The notes under the pieces are model-generated. The model ran no database searches. It was not told the DNA's origin and was given only the letters and a program-made list of their open reading frames with translations. This document shows positions 13,582 to 22,895 of a stretch of 64,000 nucleotides of DNA, in pieces. A program made the position numbers and the translations under genes. Positions within the stretch are counted from its first letter, which is position 1. Every line of letters begins with the position of its first letter. Source of the DNA: SIG299 sp964541485 (lineage in GTDB: Bacteria; Bacillota; Clostridia; Lachnospirales; Lachnospiraceae); contig CAZIQL010000008.1 in assembly GCA_964541485.1 (NCBI GenBank), positions 4,195 to 68,194 of the forward strand, in the 5' to 3' direction.

Positions 13582-16500
13582 CTAGACTAATTCGCAGTCC
13601 CACACATCAATTCCGGTTTCTTGAAAAACGGACTTTAACCGATTGCGAAGCATTTCTTTGGAGATTCCCTTTTTTAAAATTACCTGAAGGAAACCGCCGC
13701 CTCCGGCACCTGCAATAAATTTACCGTCAATATAATCCTCACAGGCGAGGAAAATATGGTCAATGCATGTGTTGGTAGCACCGGCATCTAACTTAAGAGA
13801 CAAATCCCAGTGGCGATTTAACAGAGCGGCAAAGGCATCGATGTTCCCCTGCTCTAATTCAAATCGCATTAATACAGCAATGCGTTTCATTTCTGCTAAA
13901 GCGTCGACAGATTCTTTTCTGGCACCAATGTAGTTTCCTACTACATCGCGCAATAGGTTTCTGGCGAGTCGTCTTTGACCGGTATAAATCAAAGCGAATC
14001 TTTCATTTAACTCCTGCATGGTTTCGGGAGAGAGGGCCAAATAGTCTACTTTTATCTTTTGGTCAAGGCTAGGTTCGGTAGTAATAAATTTAATACCCGG
14101 GGTAACTCCGCCTACCTGGTCCTGCCAGCCGCCACCGGTACTCATCAATTGTTCGATGCAAGAAACTGTACTGTAAATTTCTGAATCAGAGACCGTTCGT
14201 CCGAAAAAGTCGAAAATGGCTTTTGCACATGCAGCGGCTAAGATGCTGCTGGTTCCAAGCCCGGAGCCCTTTGGAATTCCCAGTACCTGTGTGGACAATT
14301 CAAACCCACCACCAATGTCTGTTAAAAGCTGTTTCAGCGTCTTTGAATGGTTAGTTATGGAAACTAATCCGCAGGCAATCAGGGCTGCTTTGTGCAAAGC
14401 AAAATAGTCGTATGGATTGTTGCAGTCTAAAATTTCTTCGATAGAGGAAATGGTGCCTTCAACACCGATATCGCCACTTGAAACTTTTATATAATTTTGC
14501 GGAATACGGCGGATTTCTACACGAATAGGGGCAATCCCATTCAAATGAAGCGCTGCATTTAAGACAACGCCGCCATGCTCCAAACAATACGGAGGAGTGT
14601 CAGTCCAGCCGCCACCCCAATTGACACGCACAGGAAGGGCAACGGTTACTTCATCCTTTTGTATACGATAATCGGAGGCAGGAAGAGTGTTCCCCGTCGT
14701 TGATTTGTAAATAGCATCACTGATAGAGGAAAAACACTTTTTGCTATAAGCCTCCCGTCTGTTTTTGTCAAGCTTATTACACATAGACAGTGCATAATAA
14801 ATGCGGATTTTTAATGAAAAATCTGCGCTTTTGGCAACCTCCTCCAGTGAATCAAAGAAAGTAGCATTGTCCGGAACCGGTTCTAAAACGGAAAGTGCTT
14901 CCTGGAAAGGCCTTCCGCTTCTGAGACGAGTCAAAAACCGAGCTTTCATAACGGATTCCGCAAGTAAAACTTTTCGCTTGCAGACAGCATCGGGGTCTGC
15001 TTCGTTGAAGCTGGAATAAAGACTGGTTCGATTGCTGGAAAGCCACTCGGCAACCTCGGCTTCGGATGCAGTCATCTGAAAGATACGATATACGTTCAGT
15101 GCCTGGTGCATAGCCTCGTTTACATCTTTGGCAGGAACATAAATGTTTGCAAACCACAGATAGTCTTCTGTATCAGGCCACAGCTGCTTTGGGTCAATTT
15201 TATAGTAAGCCAAAACATCGCTGACAGGGTGCCCGAGCCAGAATGCGTTTTTACAAAGGCGAGCCTTCGGATTATCGTCAATTCCATAGATGCGGACAAC
15301 GTGTGAGCCATCCTGCAAAGCAGTTCCGTGCAGAACAACTTCGGAAGGAATATCTACGTTGGAAAGATCCAGATTTGCAATGATAGAGCCGCTGCCGACA
15401 GAGGAGTCGTTTATCTGTGAGTTTTCAATATAGCAGTGTGTGCCAATCTCCGAAGAATCAACAACACTGGTATTGGTTGCATAATCGGTTTCTGTTTCTA
15501 TATTCGATGCAACATGGGAATTCCAGCCTAAAAAACTATAGTTTTTAATGTCGTGAGAAACTAACTGCAATAGCTCGGTCGTAGTTCCAAAGTGGATAAA
15601 TTCAGCCGGAGACAGACTGAATACCTTCATCTGGTATTTGCTTAACTTTTCCCAGATTGCCGTCCGGCAGGAAAGAAGCTCATCACACATATCGCCTTCC
15701 GGTGCCTGGGTATAGTAATCCTCTAAAGTAGCATCTGTAGCAAGAGGATATAAGAAGTCGCCATAAAAGCTGATTCTTGCGCGGTCGTTGACAAAGGTAT
15801 CAAAGCGAGCAGAATCGCAGTGTCCGTTTTCGGAAATCAGACTATATAAATCGTTCATGATATCAGAATCCAACAATACTGCACCTGTATCCAAATCGAC
15901 ATTGCCGTTTTCATTTACGGCACCGAGTTCGCGTAAAGTAGTTTCTGTCTGCTTATGGAGAAACTTGCAGACAGAATTATCGTCGCCGCGTAAGAAGACA
16001 CCATGGTCTTTGCCGATTTGAACACTTTCTTTAATGGAAATGGCAGCAGCACCTTTGAACTGGAAGTCTAACTGCAATGGGTTGAATAATAAGAGGACAT
16101 CCCCGGATAAAACGAGCATGCCTTCGTTAATTCTTCTTGCAACAGAGGACATCACAATCATAAATTCGTCAAACAGAGTAGAAGATTTTCCGGTCGCTGT
16201 TTCTCTTGGAACCGGAGAAAATAATTTACCGCAGACACTGTATTGCGGTACTCGTTTGCTGTCGCCGCCGGAATGAATGATTAATACTTTTTTGTTTTTA
16301 AACGGCTGAGCTGAGCTGCCGTTTTCGGAAGCAATATAGTTCAGAACATTTAAAGTAGCACCACCGGAGCCGACGCGTTTTCCGTCTGGGTCTGCCAAAA
16401 CGACATACTCGCAATTCAAAGGAATCGAATGCTCCTGCCTGCGCAATTCGATTTCATTACGGTAGGTTCTTGCCTGAGATTCATTGGAGGCAGTAAGGAC

Positions 16501-16608
16501 GACGTAGTCCCAGCCCTCCTGTTCGTTATTCAGAAAATGCTCATAGTCCCGGATGGTATCCAGATAGCTTTGGCTCAGGAATAGGTTTTTTAACTGTTTA
16601 ATGTTCAT
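13582..16608 (-). CDS. fkp: bifunctional L-fucokinase / fucose-1-phosphate guanylyltransferase
   Basis: A 1008-residue two-domain enzyme converting L-fucose to GDP-L-fucose in two steps (ATP, then GTP). The N-terminal half (about residues 30-430) is the fucose-pyrophosphorylase domain, with DGKRVGSGGATLNVL and HSGGDSKRVPQYSVCGKLFSPVP. Near 380-430 come hexapeptide-like repeats (SSEIGTHCYIENSQI). The C-terminal half (about 650-1008) is a GHMP kinase: VRVNWGGGWTDTPP, the ATP loop PKGSGLGTSSILAA (about 773) and GAGGGGFLQV. The length is close to the Bacteroides enzyme. An AAGGAG site precedes the start. It lies between manC and fucU in the same transcript as the de novo pathway, so the cell can use both scavenged fucose and mannose. 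Confidence 0.95.
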   Translation of the reverse strand: MNIKQLKNLFLSQSYLDTIRDYEHFLNNEQEGWDYVVLTASNESQARTYRNEIELRRQEHSIPLNCEYVVLADPDGKRVGSGGATLNVLNYIASENGSSAQPFKNKKVLIIHSGGDSKRVPQYSVCGKLFSPVPRETATGKSSTLFDEFMIVMSSVARRINEGMLVLSGDVLLLFNPLQLDFQFKGAAAISIKESVQIGKDHGVFLRGDDNSVCKFLHKQTETTLRELGAVNENGNVDLDTGAVLLDSDIMNDLYSLISENGHCDSARFDTFVNDRARISFYGDFLYPLATDATLEDYYTQAPEGDMCDELLSCRTAIWEKLSKYQMKVFSLSPAEFIHFGTTTELLQLVSHDIKNYSFLGWNSHVASNIETETDYATNTSVVDSSEIGTHCYIENSQINDSSVGSGSIIANLDLSNVDIPSEVVLHGTALQDGSHVVRIYGIDDNPKARLCKNAFWLGHPVSDVLAYYKIDPKQLWPDTEDYLWFANIYVPAKDVNEAMHQALNVYRIFQMTASEAEVAEWLSSNRTSLYSSFNEADPDAVCKRKVLLAESVMKARFLTRLRSGRPFQEALSVLEPVPDNATFFDSLEEVAKSADFSLKIRIYYALSMCNKLDKNRREAYSKKCFSSISDAIYKSTTGNTLPASDYRIQKDEVTVALPVRVNWGGGWTDTPPYCLEHGGVVLNAALHLNGIAPIRVEIRRIPQNYIKVSSGDIGVEGTISSIEEILDCNNPYDYFALHKAALIACGLVSITNHSKTLKQLLTDIGGGFELSTQVLGIPKGSGLGTSSILAAACAKAIFDFFGRTVSDSEIYSTVSCIEQLMSTGGGWQDQVGGVTPGIKFITTEPSLDQKIKVDYLALSPETMQELNERFALIYTGQRRLARNLLRDVVGNYIGARKESVDALAEMKRIAVLMRFELEQGNIDAFAALLNRHWDLSLKLDAGATNTCIDHIFLACEDYIDGKFIAGAGGGGFLQVILKKGISKEMLRNRLKSVFQETGIDVWDCELV

Positions 16609-16638
16609 GCTTGTGATTTTCTCCTTGTCGTGTCTGTA

Positions 16639-17949
16639 TTACCGGTCATACTTTATTTTATCAGCCACATTGATTTCTTTTCCAAGCTGCACTTCGATGA
16701 TTTTTAATTCGGTATCAGCGATGACAGTGTGCCGACAGCCGATAGGCATGGAAAGAATATCGCCGGGCTTTACTGGGATTTCCTTTTCATCAAGGACCGC
16801 AGTGCCGGTGCCTTCGATGACGGTCCATACCTCGTTGCGGAATTGGTGACTATGATAATTCATACGATGTCCCGGGTTTAAAGTTACTTTAATGGTCATG
16901 CTGTCATCTCCGACATCCAGTACACGATAGCTTCCCCATGATTTTTCGGCAAACATGACCTGTTGGTCGATGGAGTCTACAAACGGCTTGATGTAACTGG
17001 ATTCCCCTTTGTCAGAAACCAAAATGCCTTCCGGGCTGGCGGAGACCACAATGTTTTTTAAGCCCATGCAGAGAATTGGGAGATTCAGTTCATTGAGAAC
17101 ATGTACGTTCTCACATTTTTCATTGAACATGGCATCGCCGATGTTTCTTTCCTGCATGGATTCTGTCAGAGTGTTCCATGTGCCGAGGTCTTTCCAGTCG
17201 CCGTGAAAGCGCATAACCTGAATGTTGCTTTCTTTTTCTGCAACAGCATAGTCAAAACTGATTTTATTTAAAGTCTCATACCTATTATATAAATCATTGT
17301 AATCGGTAAAGTCAATCAATTCATGTGCTTTTTTAAGAACATAGTTTATTTTATAAGCAAATACACCGCCGTTCCATAAAGCACCCTGTGCAATATATTG
17401 TTCGGCAGTTTTTTCGTCCGGTTTTTCTTTGAATCCTTTGACAAAACTGACAGGAGCTTTGCTTTCCGGGATGATATATCCGTACTTGGCACTTGGATAG
17501 GTTGGCTCCATGCCAAGGAGGCAAAGGTTGGCATCTCCTTTCGCTGCCAGCTTGGCGAGCTTTTCCACTGCTTCGAAATATTCTTTTTCTACGTAAGGGT
17601 CAACCGGACAGACAACAACAGCCTCTTCGCCGGGAATGCCCATAATATCATGCAGGTAGGCAGTGGCAAGTGCTATAGCTGGAAAGGTATCTCTGCGGCA
17701 TGGTTCTACGCATACGTTTACATTTTCACCGAGCTGATTGTGAATGGCAGATACCTGTGATTTTGAGGTAGCAATGGTAACCGTGGCGGAAGGGTCAATC
17801 TCACAAATCTGTCGGTAGACTCTTTGCACCATGGATTCATAGTCGCCGTTTTCCTTTTTAAAGATTTTGATAAATTGTTTGGAACGGATTTCGTTGGAAA
17901 GCGGCCAAAGGCGCTTCCCGGAACCTCCGGATAATAATACGATGTTCAT
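16639..17949 (-). CDS. manC: mannose-1-phosphate guanylyltransferase with C-terminal cupin
   Basis: A 436-residue enzyme making GDP-mannose from mannose-1-P and GTP. The nucleotide-binding N-terminus is LLSGGSGKRLWPLSNEIRSKQF (about residues 4-25), and the sugar-side FKEKPD is at about residue 179. The C-terminal 110 residues are a cupin of the type II phosphomannose isomerase kind (PGHRMNYHSHQFRNEVWTV, then PGDILSMPIGCRH). The enzyme may therefore also isomerise fructose-6-P, though it is somewhat shorter than classical ManC. It is third in the operon, 15 bp after fcl, and provides the substrate of Gmd. Confidence 0.93.
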   Translation of the reverse strand: MNIVLLSGGSGKRLWPLSNEIRSKQFIKIFKKENGDYESMVQRVYRQICEIDPSATVTIATSKSQVSAIHNQLGENVNVCVEPCRRDTFPAIALATAYLHDIMGIPGEEAVVVCPVDPYVEKEYFEAVEKLAKLAAKGDANLCLLGMEPTYPSAKYGYIIPESKAPVSFVKGFKEKPDEKTAEQYIAQGALWNGGVFAYKINYVLKKAHELIDFTDYNDLYNRYETLNKISFDYAVAEKESNIQVMRFHGDWKDLGTWNTLTESMQERNIGDAMFNEKCENVHVLNELNLPILCMGLKNIVVSASPEGILVSDKGESSYIKPFVDSIDQQVMFAEKSWGSYRVLDVGDDSMTIKVTLNPGHRMNYHSHQFRNEVWTVIEGTGTAVLDEKEIPVKPGDILSMPIGCRHTVIADTELKIIEVQLGKEINVADKIKYDR

Positions 17950-17964
17950 GTAGCGTGTTCCCTT

Positions 17965-18909
17965 CTAACGTTCTGCCCGCATTGGGTTGTTTAAGAAATC
18001 CTCATAGGACAGGCGGATGCCGTCTTTGAGTTCGGTCTGATAGGTCCAGCCAAGAGCCCTGCTCTTGGATACATCCAGCAGCTTTCGCGGTGTGCCGTTT
18101 GGCTTGGTTGTGTCCCAACGGATTTCACCGGTGTAACCGACTACTTCGGCAACGAGCTCGGTCAGCTCCTTGATGCTAAGCTCTTTTCCTGTGCCGGCGT
18201 TTACGGTTTCATTTCCGCTGTAATGGTTCATCAAGAAGACACACAGATTGGCAAGGTCGTCGACATATAAAAATTCGCGAAGAGGGCTTCCGTCACCCCA
18301 ACAGGTGACAAACGGAAGGTTTTGTTCCTTTGCTTCGTGGAATCTGCGAAGCAAAGCAGGAAGCACGTGGCTGTGCGTCGGATGATAATTGTCATTTGGT
18401 CCGTACAGATTGGTCGGCATCACGGAAATGTAGTCTGTTCCGTATTGGCGGTTTAAAAATTCACAGTATTTCAGACCGGAAATTTTGGCGAGCGCATATG
18501 CCTCGTTCGTCTTTTCAAGTTCAGAGGTGAGAAGGCAATCCTCCTTCATCGGTTGTGGAGCCATGCGAGGATAAATACAGGACGAACCTAAAAATTCAAG
18601 CTTTTTGCACCCGTTTTTCCATGCTGAATGGATGACGTTCATTTCAAGAATCATGTTCTCGTACATGAAATCTGCCAAGGCATTCTGATTGGCGATGATA
18701 CCACCGACCTTGGCGGCAGCAAGAAATACGTATTCCGGCTTTTCCTGTTCAAAAAATGCCTCTACCTGATCCTGTCTGCATAAATCGAGCTCAGCGTGTG
18801 TGCGTGTAACAATGTTTTCGTAGCCCTGTTTCTTTAATTCTCTCACAATGGCAGACCCTACCATGCCTCGGTGGCCTGCTACATATATTTTTGCATTTTT
18901 CTCCATCAT
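17965..18909 (-). CDS. fcl: GDP-L-fucose synthase
   Basis: A 314-residue extended short-chain dehydrogenase that epimerises and reduces GDP-4-keto-6-deoxymannose to GDP-L-fucose with NADPH. The nucleotide loop is VAGHRGMVGSAIVRELK (about residues 10-26), GSSCIYP holds the catalytic Ser region, and the Y-x3-K pair is in NEAYALAKISG (about 137-141). Family sequence NLYGPNDNYHPTHSHVLPALLRRFHEA is complete. It follows gmd by 18 bp and precedes manC by 15 bp. The length is normal. Confidence 0.96.
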   Translation of the reverse strand: MMEKNAKIYVAGHRGMVGSAIVRELKKQGYENIVTRTHAELDLCRQDQVEAFFEQEKPEYVFLAAAKVGGIIANQNALADFMYENMILEMNVIHSAWKNGCKKLEFLGSSCIYPRMAPQPMKEDCLLTSELEKTNEAYALAKISGLKYCEFLNRQYGTDYISVMPTNLYGPNDNYHPTHSHVLPALLRRFHEAKEQNLPFVTCWGDGSPLREFLYVDDLANLCVFLMNHYSGNETVNAGTGKELSIKELTELVAEVVGYTGEIRWDTTKPNGTPRKLLDVSKSRALGWTYQTELKDGIRLSYEDFLNNPMRAER

Positions 18910-18927
18910 AACGTTCCACCTCGTCTG

Positions 18928-19980
18928 TTATTGTAATGCTTTTTTTAAAGCGGCGTCTCTTTTCGCAAGTTCTCTGTCATGCGTTGCCATGATGGTTACA
19001 AGTTCATCGTAGCTTGTTTTCTGCGGATTCCAGCCGAGGACCGTTTTTGCTTTGGTCGGGTCGCCCCATAAGTTATCCACATCTGTCGGACGGAACCATG
19101 CAGGATTTACACAGACGAGCATTTTGCCGGTTGCAGTATCATAGCCCTTTTCCTCGATGCCGGTGCCTTCCCAGCGAAGCTCGATACCGTTTGCGCGGAA
19201 GGCTCTCTCGGTAAAATCTCTTACGGTGTGCTGTTCACCGGTTGCAATCACGAAATCCTCCGGTGTGTCATGCTGGAGAATCATCCACATACATTCCACG
19301 TAGTCCTTCGCATAACCCCAGTCACGCAGGGAATCCATATTTCCGAGCTCTAAATGGTCCTGAAGTCCTTCGGCAATTCGTCCGGCAGCAAGCGTGATTT
19401 TTCTTGTTACGAAGTTTTCGCCACGGCGTTCGGATTCATGATTGAATAAGATACCGTTTACTGCAAACATACCGTAGGCTTCTCTGTATTCCTTTGTAAT
19501 CCAGAAACCGTACTGCTTTGCCACGGCATAAGGGCTGTATGGGTGAAACGGTGTGGTTTCTCTTTGAGGGACTTCCTCTACCTTGCCGTAAAGCTCGGAG
19601 GTGGAAGCCTGATAAATCTTGGTTTGCTTCGTCAGACCAAGTATGCGCACGGCCTCTAAGATGCGAAGAACACCAAGAGCATCCACATCGCCGGAATATT
19701 CCGGAACATCAAAGGAAACCTGTACGTGGGACTGTGCTGCCAGATTATAAATTTCATCCGGCATTACCATATGGATGATGCGAATTAAGGAGGAAGAGTC
19801 GGACAAATCGCCATCATGCAGGGTAATAGCATTTTTTGCAATCAGGTGATCGATTCTTCCTGTGTTCGAGATGGAAGAACGTCTGACAATACCGTGTACC
19901 TCATAGCCCTTTTCTAATAAAAACTCTGCAAGATAAGAACCATCCTGCCCTGTAATTCCTGTAATTAATGCTTTTTTCAT
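18928..19980 (-). CDS. gmd: GDP-mannose 4,6-dehydratase
   Basis: A 350-residue SDR enzyme, the first committed step to GDP-L-fucose. The NADP loop ALITGITGQDGSYLAEFLLEKGY is at the N-terminus, the Ser/Thr region is YQASTSELYG, and the Y-x3-K pair is in SPYAVAKQYG. NHESERRGENFVTRKI is characteristic of Gmd. The start at 19980 has GAGGATAGT upstream. The frame continues open to 20124, but that part lies across the operon promoter and lacks a ribosome site, so it is rejected. It is the first gene of the operon and is divergent from an AraC-type regulator. Confidence 0.97.
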   Translation of the reverse strand: MKKALITGITGQDGSYLAEFLLEKGYEVHGIVRRSSISNTGRIDHLIAKNAITLHDGDLSDSSSLIRIIHMVMPDEIYNLAAQSHVQVSFDVPEYSGDVDALGVLRILEAVRILGLTKQTKIYQASTSELYGKVEEVPQRETTPFHPYSPYAVAKQYGFWITKEYREAYGMFAVNGILFNHESERRGENFVTRKITLAAGRIAEGLQDHLELGNMDSLRDWGYAKDYVECMWMILQHDTPEDFVIATGEQHTVRDFTERAFRANGIELRWEGTGIEEKGYDTATGKMLVCVNPAWFRPTDVDNLWGDPTKAKTVLGWNPQKTSYDELVTIMATHDRELAKRDAALKKALQ

Positions 19981-19995
19981 ACTATCCTCATTTCT

Positions 19996-20020
19996 GCATT
20001 CGGGGAAATTCCCGGAATGC
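19996..20020. promoter_or_regulatory. hairpin in the gmd leader
   Basis: GCATTCGGGG and CCCGGAATGC pair over 10 positions with one mismatch around AAATT, 15 bp upstream of gmd. It may be an mRNA hairpin or a protein site. Confidence 0.4.
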
Positions 20021-20094
20021 GTATTTTTATTTTCAAAACAAAATTTTATCAGTTTTATGGAAAAAGATAAGGGGTTATTTTGTGGATAACTAGC

Positions 20095-20124
20095 ATTATA
20101 TTGACTTTTATGGTATGATGACAA
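20095..20124 (-). promoter_or_regulatory. sigma-A-type promoter of the GDP-fucose operon
   Basis: Minus-strand TTGTCA (20119-20124) - 18 bp - TATAAT (20095-20100). It gives a leader of about 110 bases containing the 19996-20020 hairpin. No convincing plus-strand promoter for the AraC gene was found in the same interval. Confidence 0.6.
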
Positions 20125-20142
20125 TAGGAAGGAGAAAAAAAT

Positions 20143-21003
20143 ATGAACTCATCGGTTTATCAGGGGAATACAACGGTATCTAACCGTATTTTATATACGC
20201 CATCCATATTTGCCAGAACAAATCTTTTACATCTTCAGGAAACGGGAACAGTAAAAGCAAAGGAGCGTCATACCCTGCGCAGAGAGCACCTGGCATCCTA
20301 TCTTTTCTTTGTCGTAAAAGAGGGCGAGGGAATGTTAGAGTATGACGGAGCAAGTTATCCATTGAAGGCAGGAGATTGCGTGTTTCTGGATTGTCAAAAA
20401 AACCATGCGCATCAGACCTCCGAAAACCTTTGGACGTTACAGTGGGTGCATTTTTACGGACCGAATATGAACGGTATTTATGAGAAGTTTACAGAGCGTT
20501 GCGGAGTTCCATGGTTTCGGACGGAACAGGCAGAAACGTATGAGGGAATCTTAGATGAAATTTTTGGGATAGCATCTTCTGATAATTACATCAGAGATAT
20601 GCGGCTATATGAAAAAATTACAGAGTTACTTTGTCTGATTATGGAGGAAAGCTGGAATCCGGAACGTCAGAGAACCTGGAACAGACAAAAACGGAACATG
20701 CAGGATGTGAAGGATTATATTGACCAGCACTTTCAGGAAAAGATTACTTTGGACTCCCTGGTAGAAAGGTTTTTTATCAATAAGTTCTATTTAACCAGAG
20801 TGTTTCGTGAGCAGTTTGGAATTTCAGTCAATGCTTATTTGTTGCAGGTCAGAGTCACTTATGCAAAACGTTTATTGCGTTTTTCGGATCTTTCGATTGA
20901 ACAGATTGGATATGATTGCGGAGTAAGTGACCCGAATTATTTTTCCAGAGTATTTAAGAAGATAGAGGGGGTTACTCCGGGGGAGTATAGGAAGAAATGG
21001 TAG
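20143..21003 (+). CDS. AraC-family transcriptional regulator with cupin sensor domain
   Basis: A 286-residue AraC/XylS regulator. The N-terminal cupin (about residues 40-105) has HLASYLFFVVKEGEGMLEYDGASYPLKAGDCVFLDC. The C-terminal DNA-binding domain (about 188-286) has two HTHs: DSLVERFFINKFYLTRVFREQFG and IEQIGYDCGVSDPNYFSRVFKKIEGVTPGEYRK, the latter the standard signature. GGAAGGAG precedes the start. It is transcribed away from the GDP-fucose operon with about 160 bp between the starts, so control of that operon by a sugar signal is plausible but unproven. Confidence 0.92.
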   Translation: MNSSVYQGNTTVSNRILYTPSIFARTNLLHLQETGTVKAKERHTLRREHLASYLFFVVKEGEGMLEYDGASYPLKAGDCVFLDCQKNHAHQTSENLWTLQWVHFYGPNMNGIYEKFTERCGVPWFRTEQAETYEGILDEIFGIASSDNYIRDMRLYEKITELLCLIMEESWNPERQRTWNRQKRNMQDVKDYIDQHFQEKITLDSLVERFFINKFYLTRVFREQFGISVNAYLLQVRVTYAKRLLRFSDLSIEQIGYDCGVSDPNYFSRVFKKIEGVTPGEYRKKW

Positions 21004-21071
21004 GGTATGGTAGCAAGATGCCTCTATTGTAAAGCTAAAATACAAAAAGGAATATGTGATGAACAAGCGGA

Positions 21072-21099
21072 TTGAATAGTCTATAAAATTTGATATAAT
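21072..21099 (+). promoter_or_regulatory. promoter of the acyltransferase gene
   Basis: TTGAAT - 16 bp - TATAAT, 37 bp upstream of the start at 21136. Confidence 0.55.
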
Positions 21100-21135
21100 A
21101 AATAGTAATTATTTTTGAATTTTGAGGTAAATGTT

Positions 21136-22107
21136 ATGAGTAGAAGATATAGTATTGATGTATTGAGAGTTATAAGTGCTCTGGCGGTTATTATCATTCA
21201 TGTTGTTACTGCTCCTGTGCATAATGCCACAGGGGAAGTTAGTGTATCATTAAGAGCAAATTTAAATTTAGTACACACTTTGATGTTATGGGCAATTCCT
21301 GTTTTCTTTATGATAACAGGATATTGCTTAATGATGAAACAGGAATGTACATATAAATATTGCTTTTCACACGTGTTAAAGTATATCGGTGTCTTATTTA
21401 CAGTCGGGCTTTTCTATTCATTGCTTGAGGAAGTTTTTATGGCAAAAACCATGAATGCTGCGATTGTCATCAAGTCAGTGTTCAATGTAATTACGGGTGA
21501 TTTATGGGATCATATGTGGTTTATATATTCAATTATCGGAATCTATTTGGTTATGCCTATTATTCACTGCTTCATGCAGCAGGGGGAAAAGAATATATTA
21601 ATTCTTACAGGTTTGTTGTTTTTCTTTACCATATTGTGTCCTTCGATGGAGGAATACATTTCTATAGGAGTGGAGTTCCCGTTCGGTGGTTTTTTATTTT
21701 ATGTCTGTTTTGGTGGCATGATTTCAAAGTGTAAGGTGAACAAAAGATTATTGCTGTTTTCAGGTTTAATAGGGGGATTATCGGTTGTGTATGTAATCGT
21801 TGCTGATAATCATGTGCTCAATTACACGTATTTGCCCGTTTGCTTGATTGCAATGAGTATTTTCTCGATTGTAAGTCAGCTGAATATGAAGCCGAATAAG
21901 CTTGTTCTCAAGGTTTCTGAATGCACATTCGGAATATATCTGATTCAACCTCTTTTTGTCAATATAGCGCTAAAACTGCTAAGGATAGATTTACTTAGCA
22001 ATTTACCGGGAGTAAGGTTGTGTGTATTTGCGACACTAATTTTTGCTGCTTCATTGGTTACAACTTATGTGCTAAGAAAGATACCGGTTGTGAAAAAATT
22101 ATTTTAA
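21136..22107 (+). CDS. acyltransferase-3 family membrane O-acyltransferase
   Basis: A 323-residue protein with about ten hydrophobic helices. The N-terminal signature YSIDVLRVISALAVIIIHV (Arg and the catalytic His of the Acyl_transf_3 family) is followed by AIPVFFMITGYCLM. Such proteins O-acetylate or succinylate sugars of surface polysaccharides or cell wall. The start at 21136 is chosen by a GAGGT site. It opens the polysaccharide region with its own promoter and is visibly more A+T-rich than the fucose operon. Confidence 0.85.
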   Translation: MSRRYSIDVLRVISALAVIIIHVVTAPVHNATGEVSVSLRANLNLVHTLMLWAIPVFFMITGYCLMMKQECTYKYCFSHVLKYIGVLFTVGLFYSLLEEVFMAKTMNAAIVIKSVFNVITGDLWDHMWFIYSIIGIYLVMPIIHCFMQQGEKNILILTGLLFFFTILCPSMEEYISIGVEFPFGGFLFYVCFGGMISKCKVNKRLLLFSGLIGGLSVVYVIVADNHVLNYTYLPVCLIAMSIFSIVSQLNMKPNKLVLKVSECTFGIYLIQPLFVNIALKLLRIDLLSNLPGVRLCVFATLIFAASLVTTYVLRKIPVVKKLF

Positions 22108-22193
22108 TGATTATTGGGATTTTTTCTTCTGCCTTTTCTATAAGGAGGCATTCGTTTCAAGGAAAATGACAGAAACAGAGGTAAATCTTTGCT

Positions 22194-22221
22194 TTGAAAA
22201 CAGCAGAGAATGTGGTAAAAT
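22194..22221 (+). promoter_or_regulatory. promoter of the polysaccharide cluster
   Basis: TTGAAA - 16 bp - TAAAAT, 50 bp upstream of the initiating transferase gene. Overlaps and short gaps downstream suggest one long transcript. Confidence 0.55.
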
Positions 22222-22271
22222 GAAATGAAAAGTGTTTTGTAAAAAAGAAAAAATGAGAAGGGCAAGAGAAA

Positions 22272-22895
22272 ATGTATAAACGTTGTGTAAAACGAGGAAT
22301 AGATTTTATTTTATCCACCATTGGTATTCTGGTGTTGGCACTTCCGATGCTGGTGATTGCCGTGATTATTAAGGTTACAGATCCGGGACCGGTATTTTTT
22401 AAGCAGAAGAGAGTGGGGATTCATAAAAGTCATTTCAGTTTGTTGAAATTTCGTTCCATGAAAATGGCAACGCCGAGAGATGTACCGACACACCTGTTAG
22501 AAAATCCGGAGCAATATATTACGAAGATTGGCGGATTTTTGAGAAAAACCAGTTTGGATGAATTGCCGCAGCTGTTTAATATATGGCGTGGAGAGATGAG
22601 TTGCATCGGACCAAGACCGGCATTGTGGAATCAGTTTGATTTGATTGAGGAGCGCGACAAGTATGGTGCCAATGATGTGATGCCGGGTCTGACAGGATGG
22701 GCACAAATCAATGGCAGGGACGAACTGGAGATTCCGGTGAAAGCAAAGCTTGACGGAGAATATGTAGAGAAAATGAGCTTCCTCTTTGATGTAAAATGTT
22801 TCTTTGGCACGATTAAGAGTGTACTGAAGAAAGAAGGCATTGTTGAGGGTGGTACCGGTAAAATGAAGGAAGAAAGGATCAAAGAAAAACAATGA
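22272..22895 (+). CDS. initiating phosphoglycosyl transferase (bacterial sugar transferase)
   Basis: A 207-residue monotopic phosphoglycosyl transferase that puts the first sugar-1-phosphate on undecaprenyl phosphate. One N-terminal hydrophobic hairpin (about residues 12-36) precedes the conserved KVTDPGPVFFKQKRVG, the FLRKTSLDELPQLFNI block with the catalytic Asp-Glu, and SCIGPRPAL. PGLTGWAQINGRDEL is typical. It is the short PglC/WcaJ-C-terminal form. Its end overlaps the next glycosyltransferase by 4 bp. The sugar used cannot be told. Confidence 0.95.
   Translation: MYKRCVKRGIDFILSTIGILVLALPMLVIAVIIKVTDPGPVFFKQKRVGIHKSHFSLLKFRSMKMATPRDVPTHLLENPEQYITKIGGFLRKTSLDELPQLFNIWRGEMSCIGPRPALWNQFDLIEERDKYGANDVMPGLTGWAQINGRDELEIPVKAKLDGEYVEKMSFLFDVKCFFGTIKSVLKKEGIVEGGTGKMKEERIKEKQ

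Noticed and set aside
19981..20124. N-terminal extension of gmd to 20124
   Set aside because: It crosses the operon promoter and leader hairpin, lacks a ribosome site and precedes the conserved N-terminus of Gmd.
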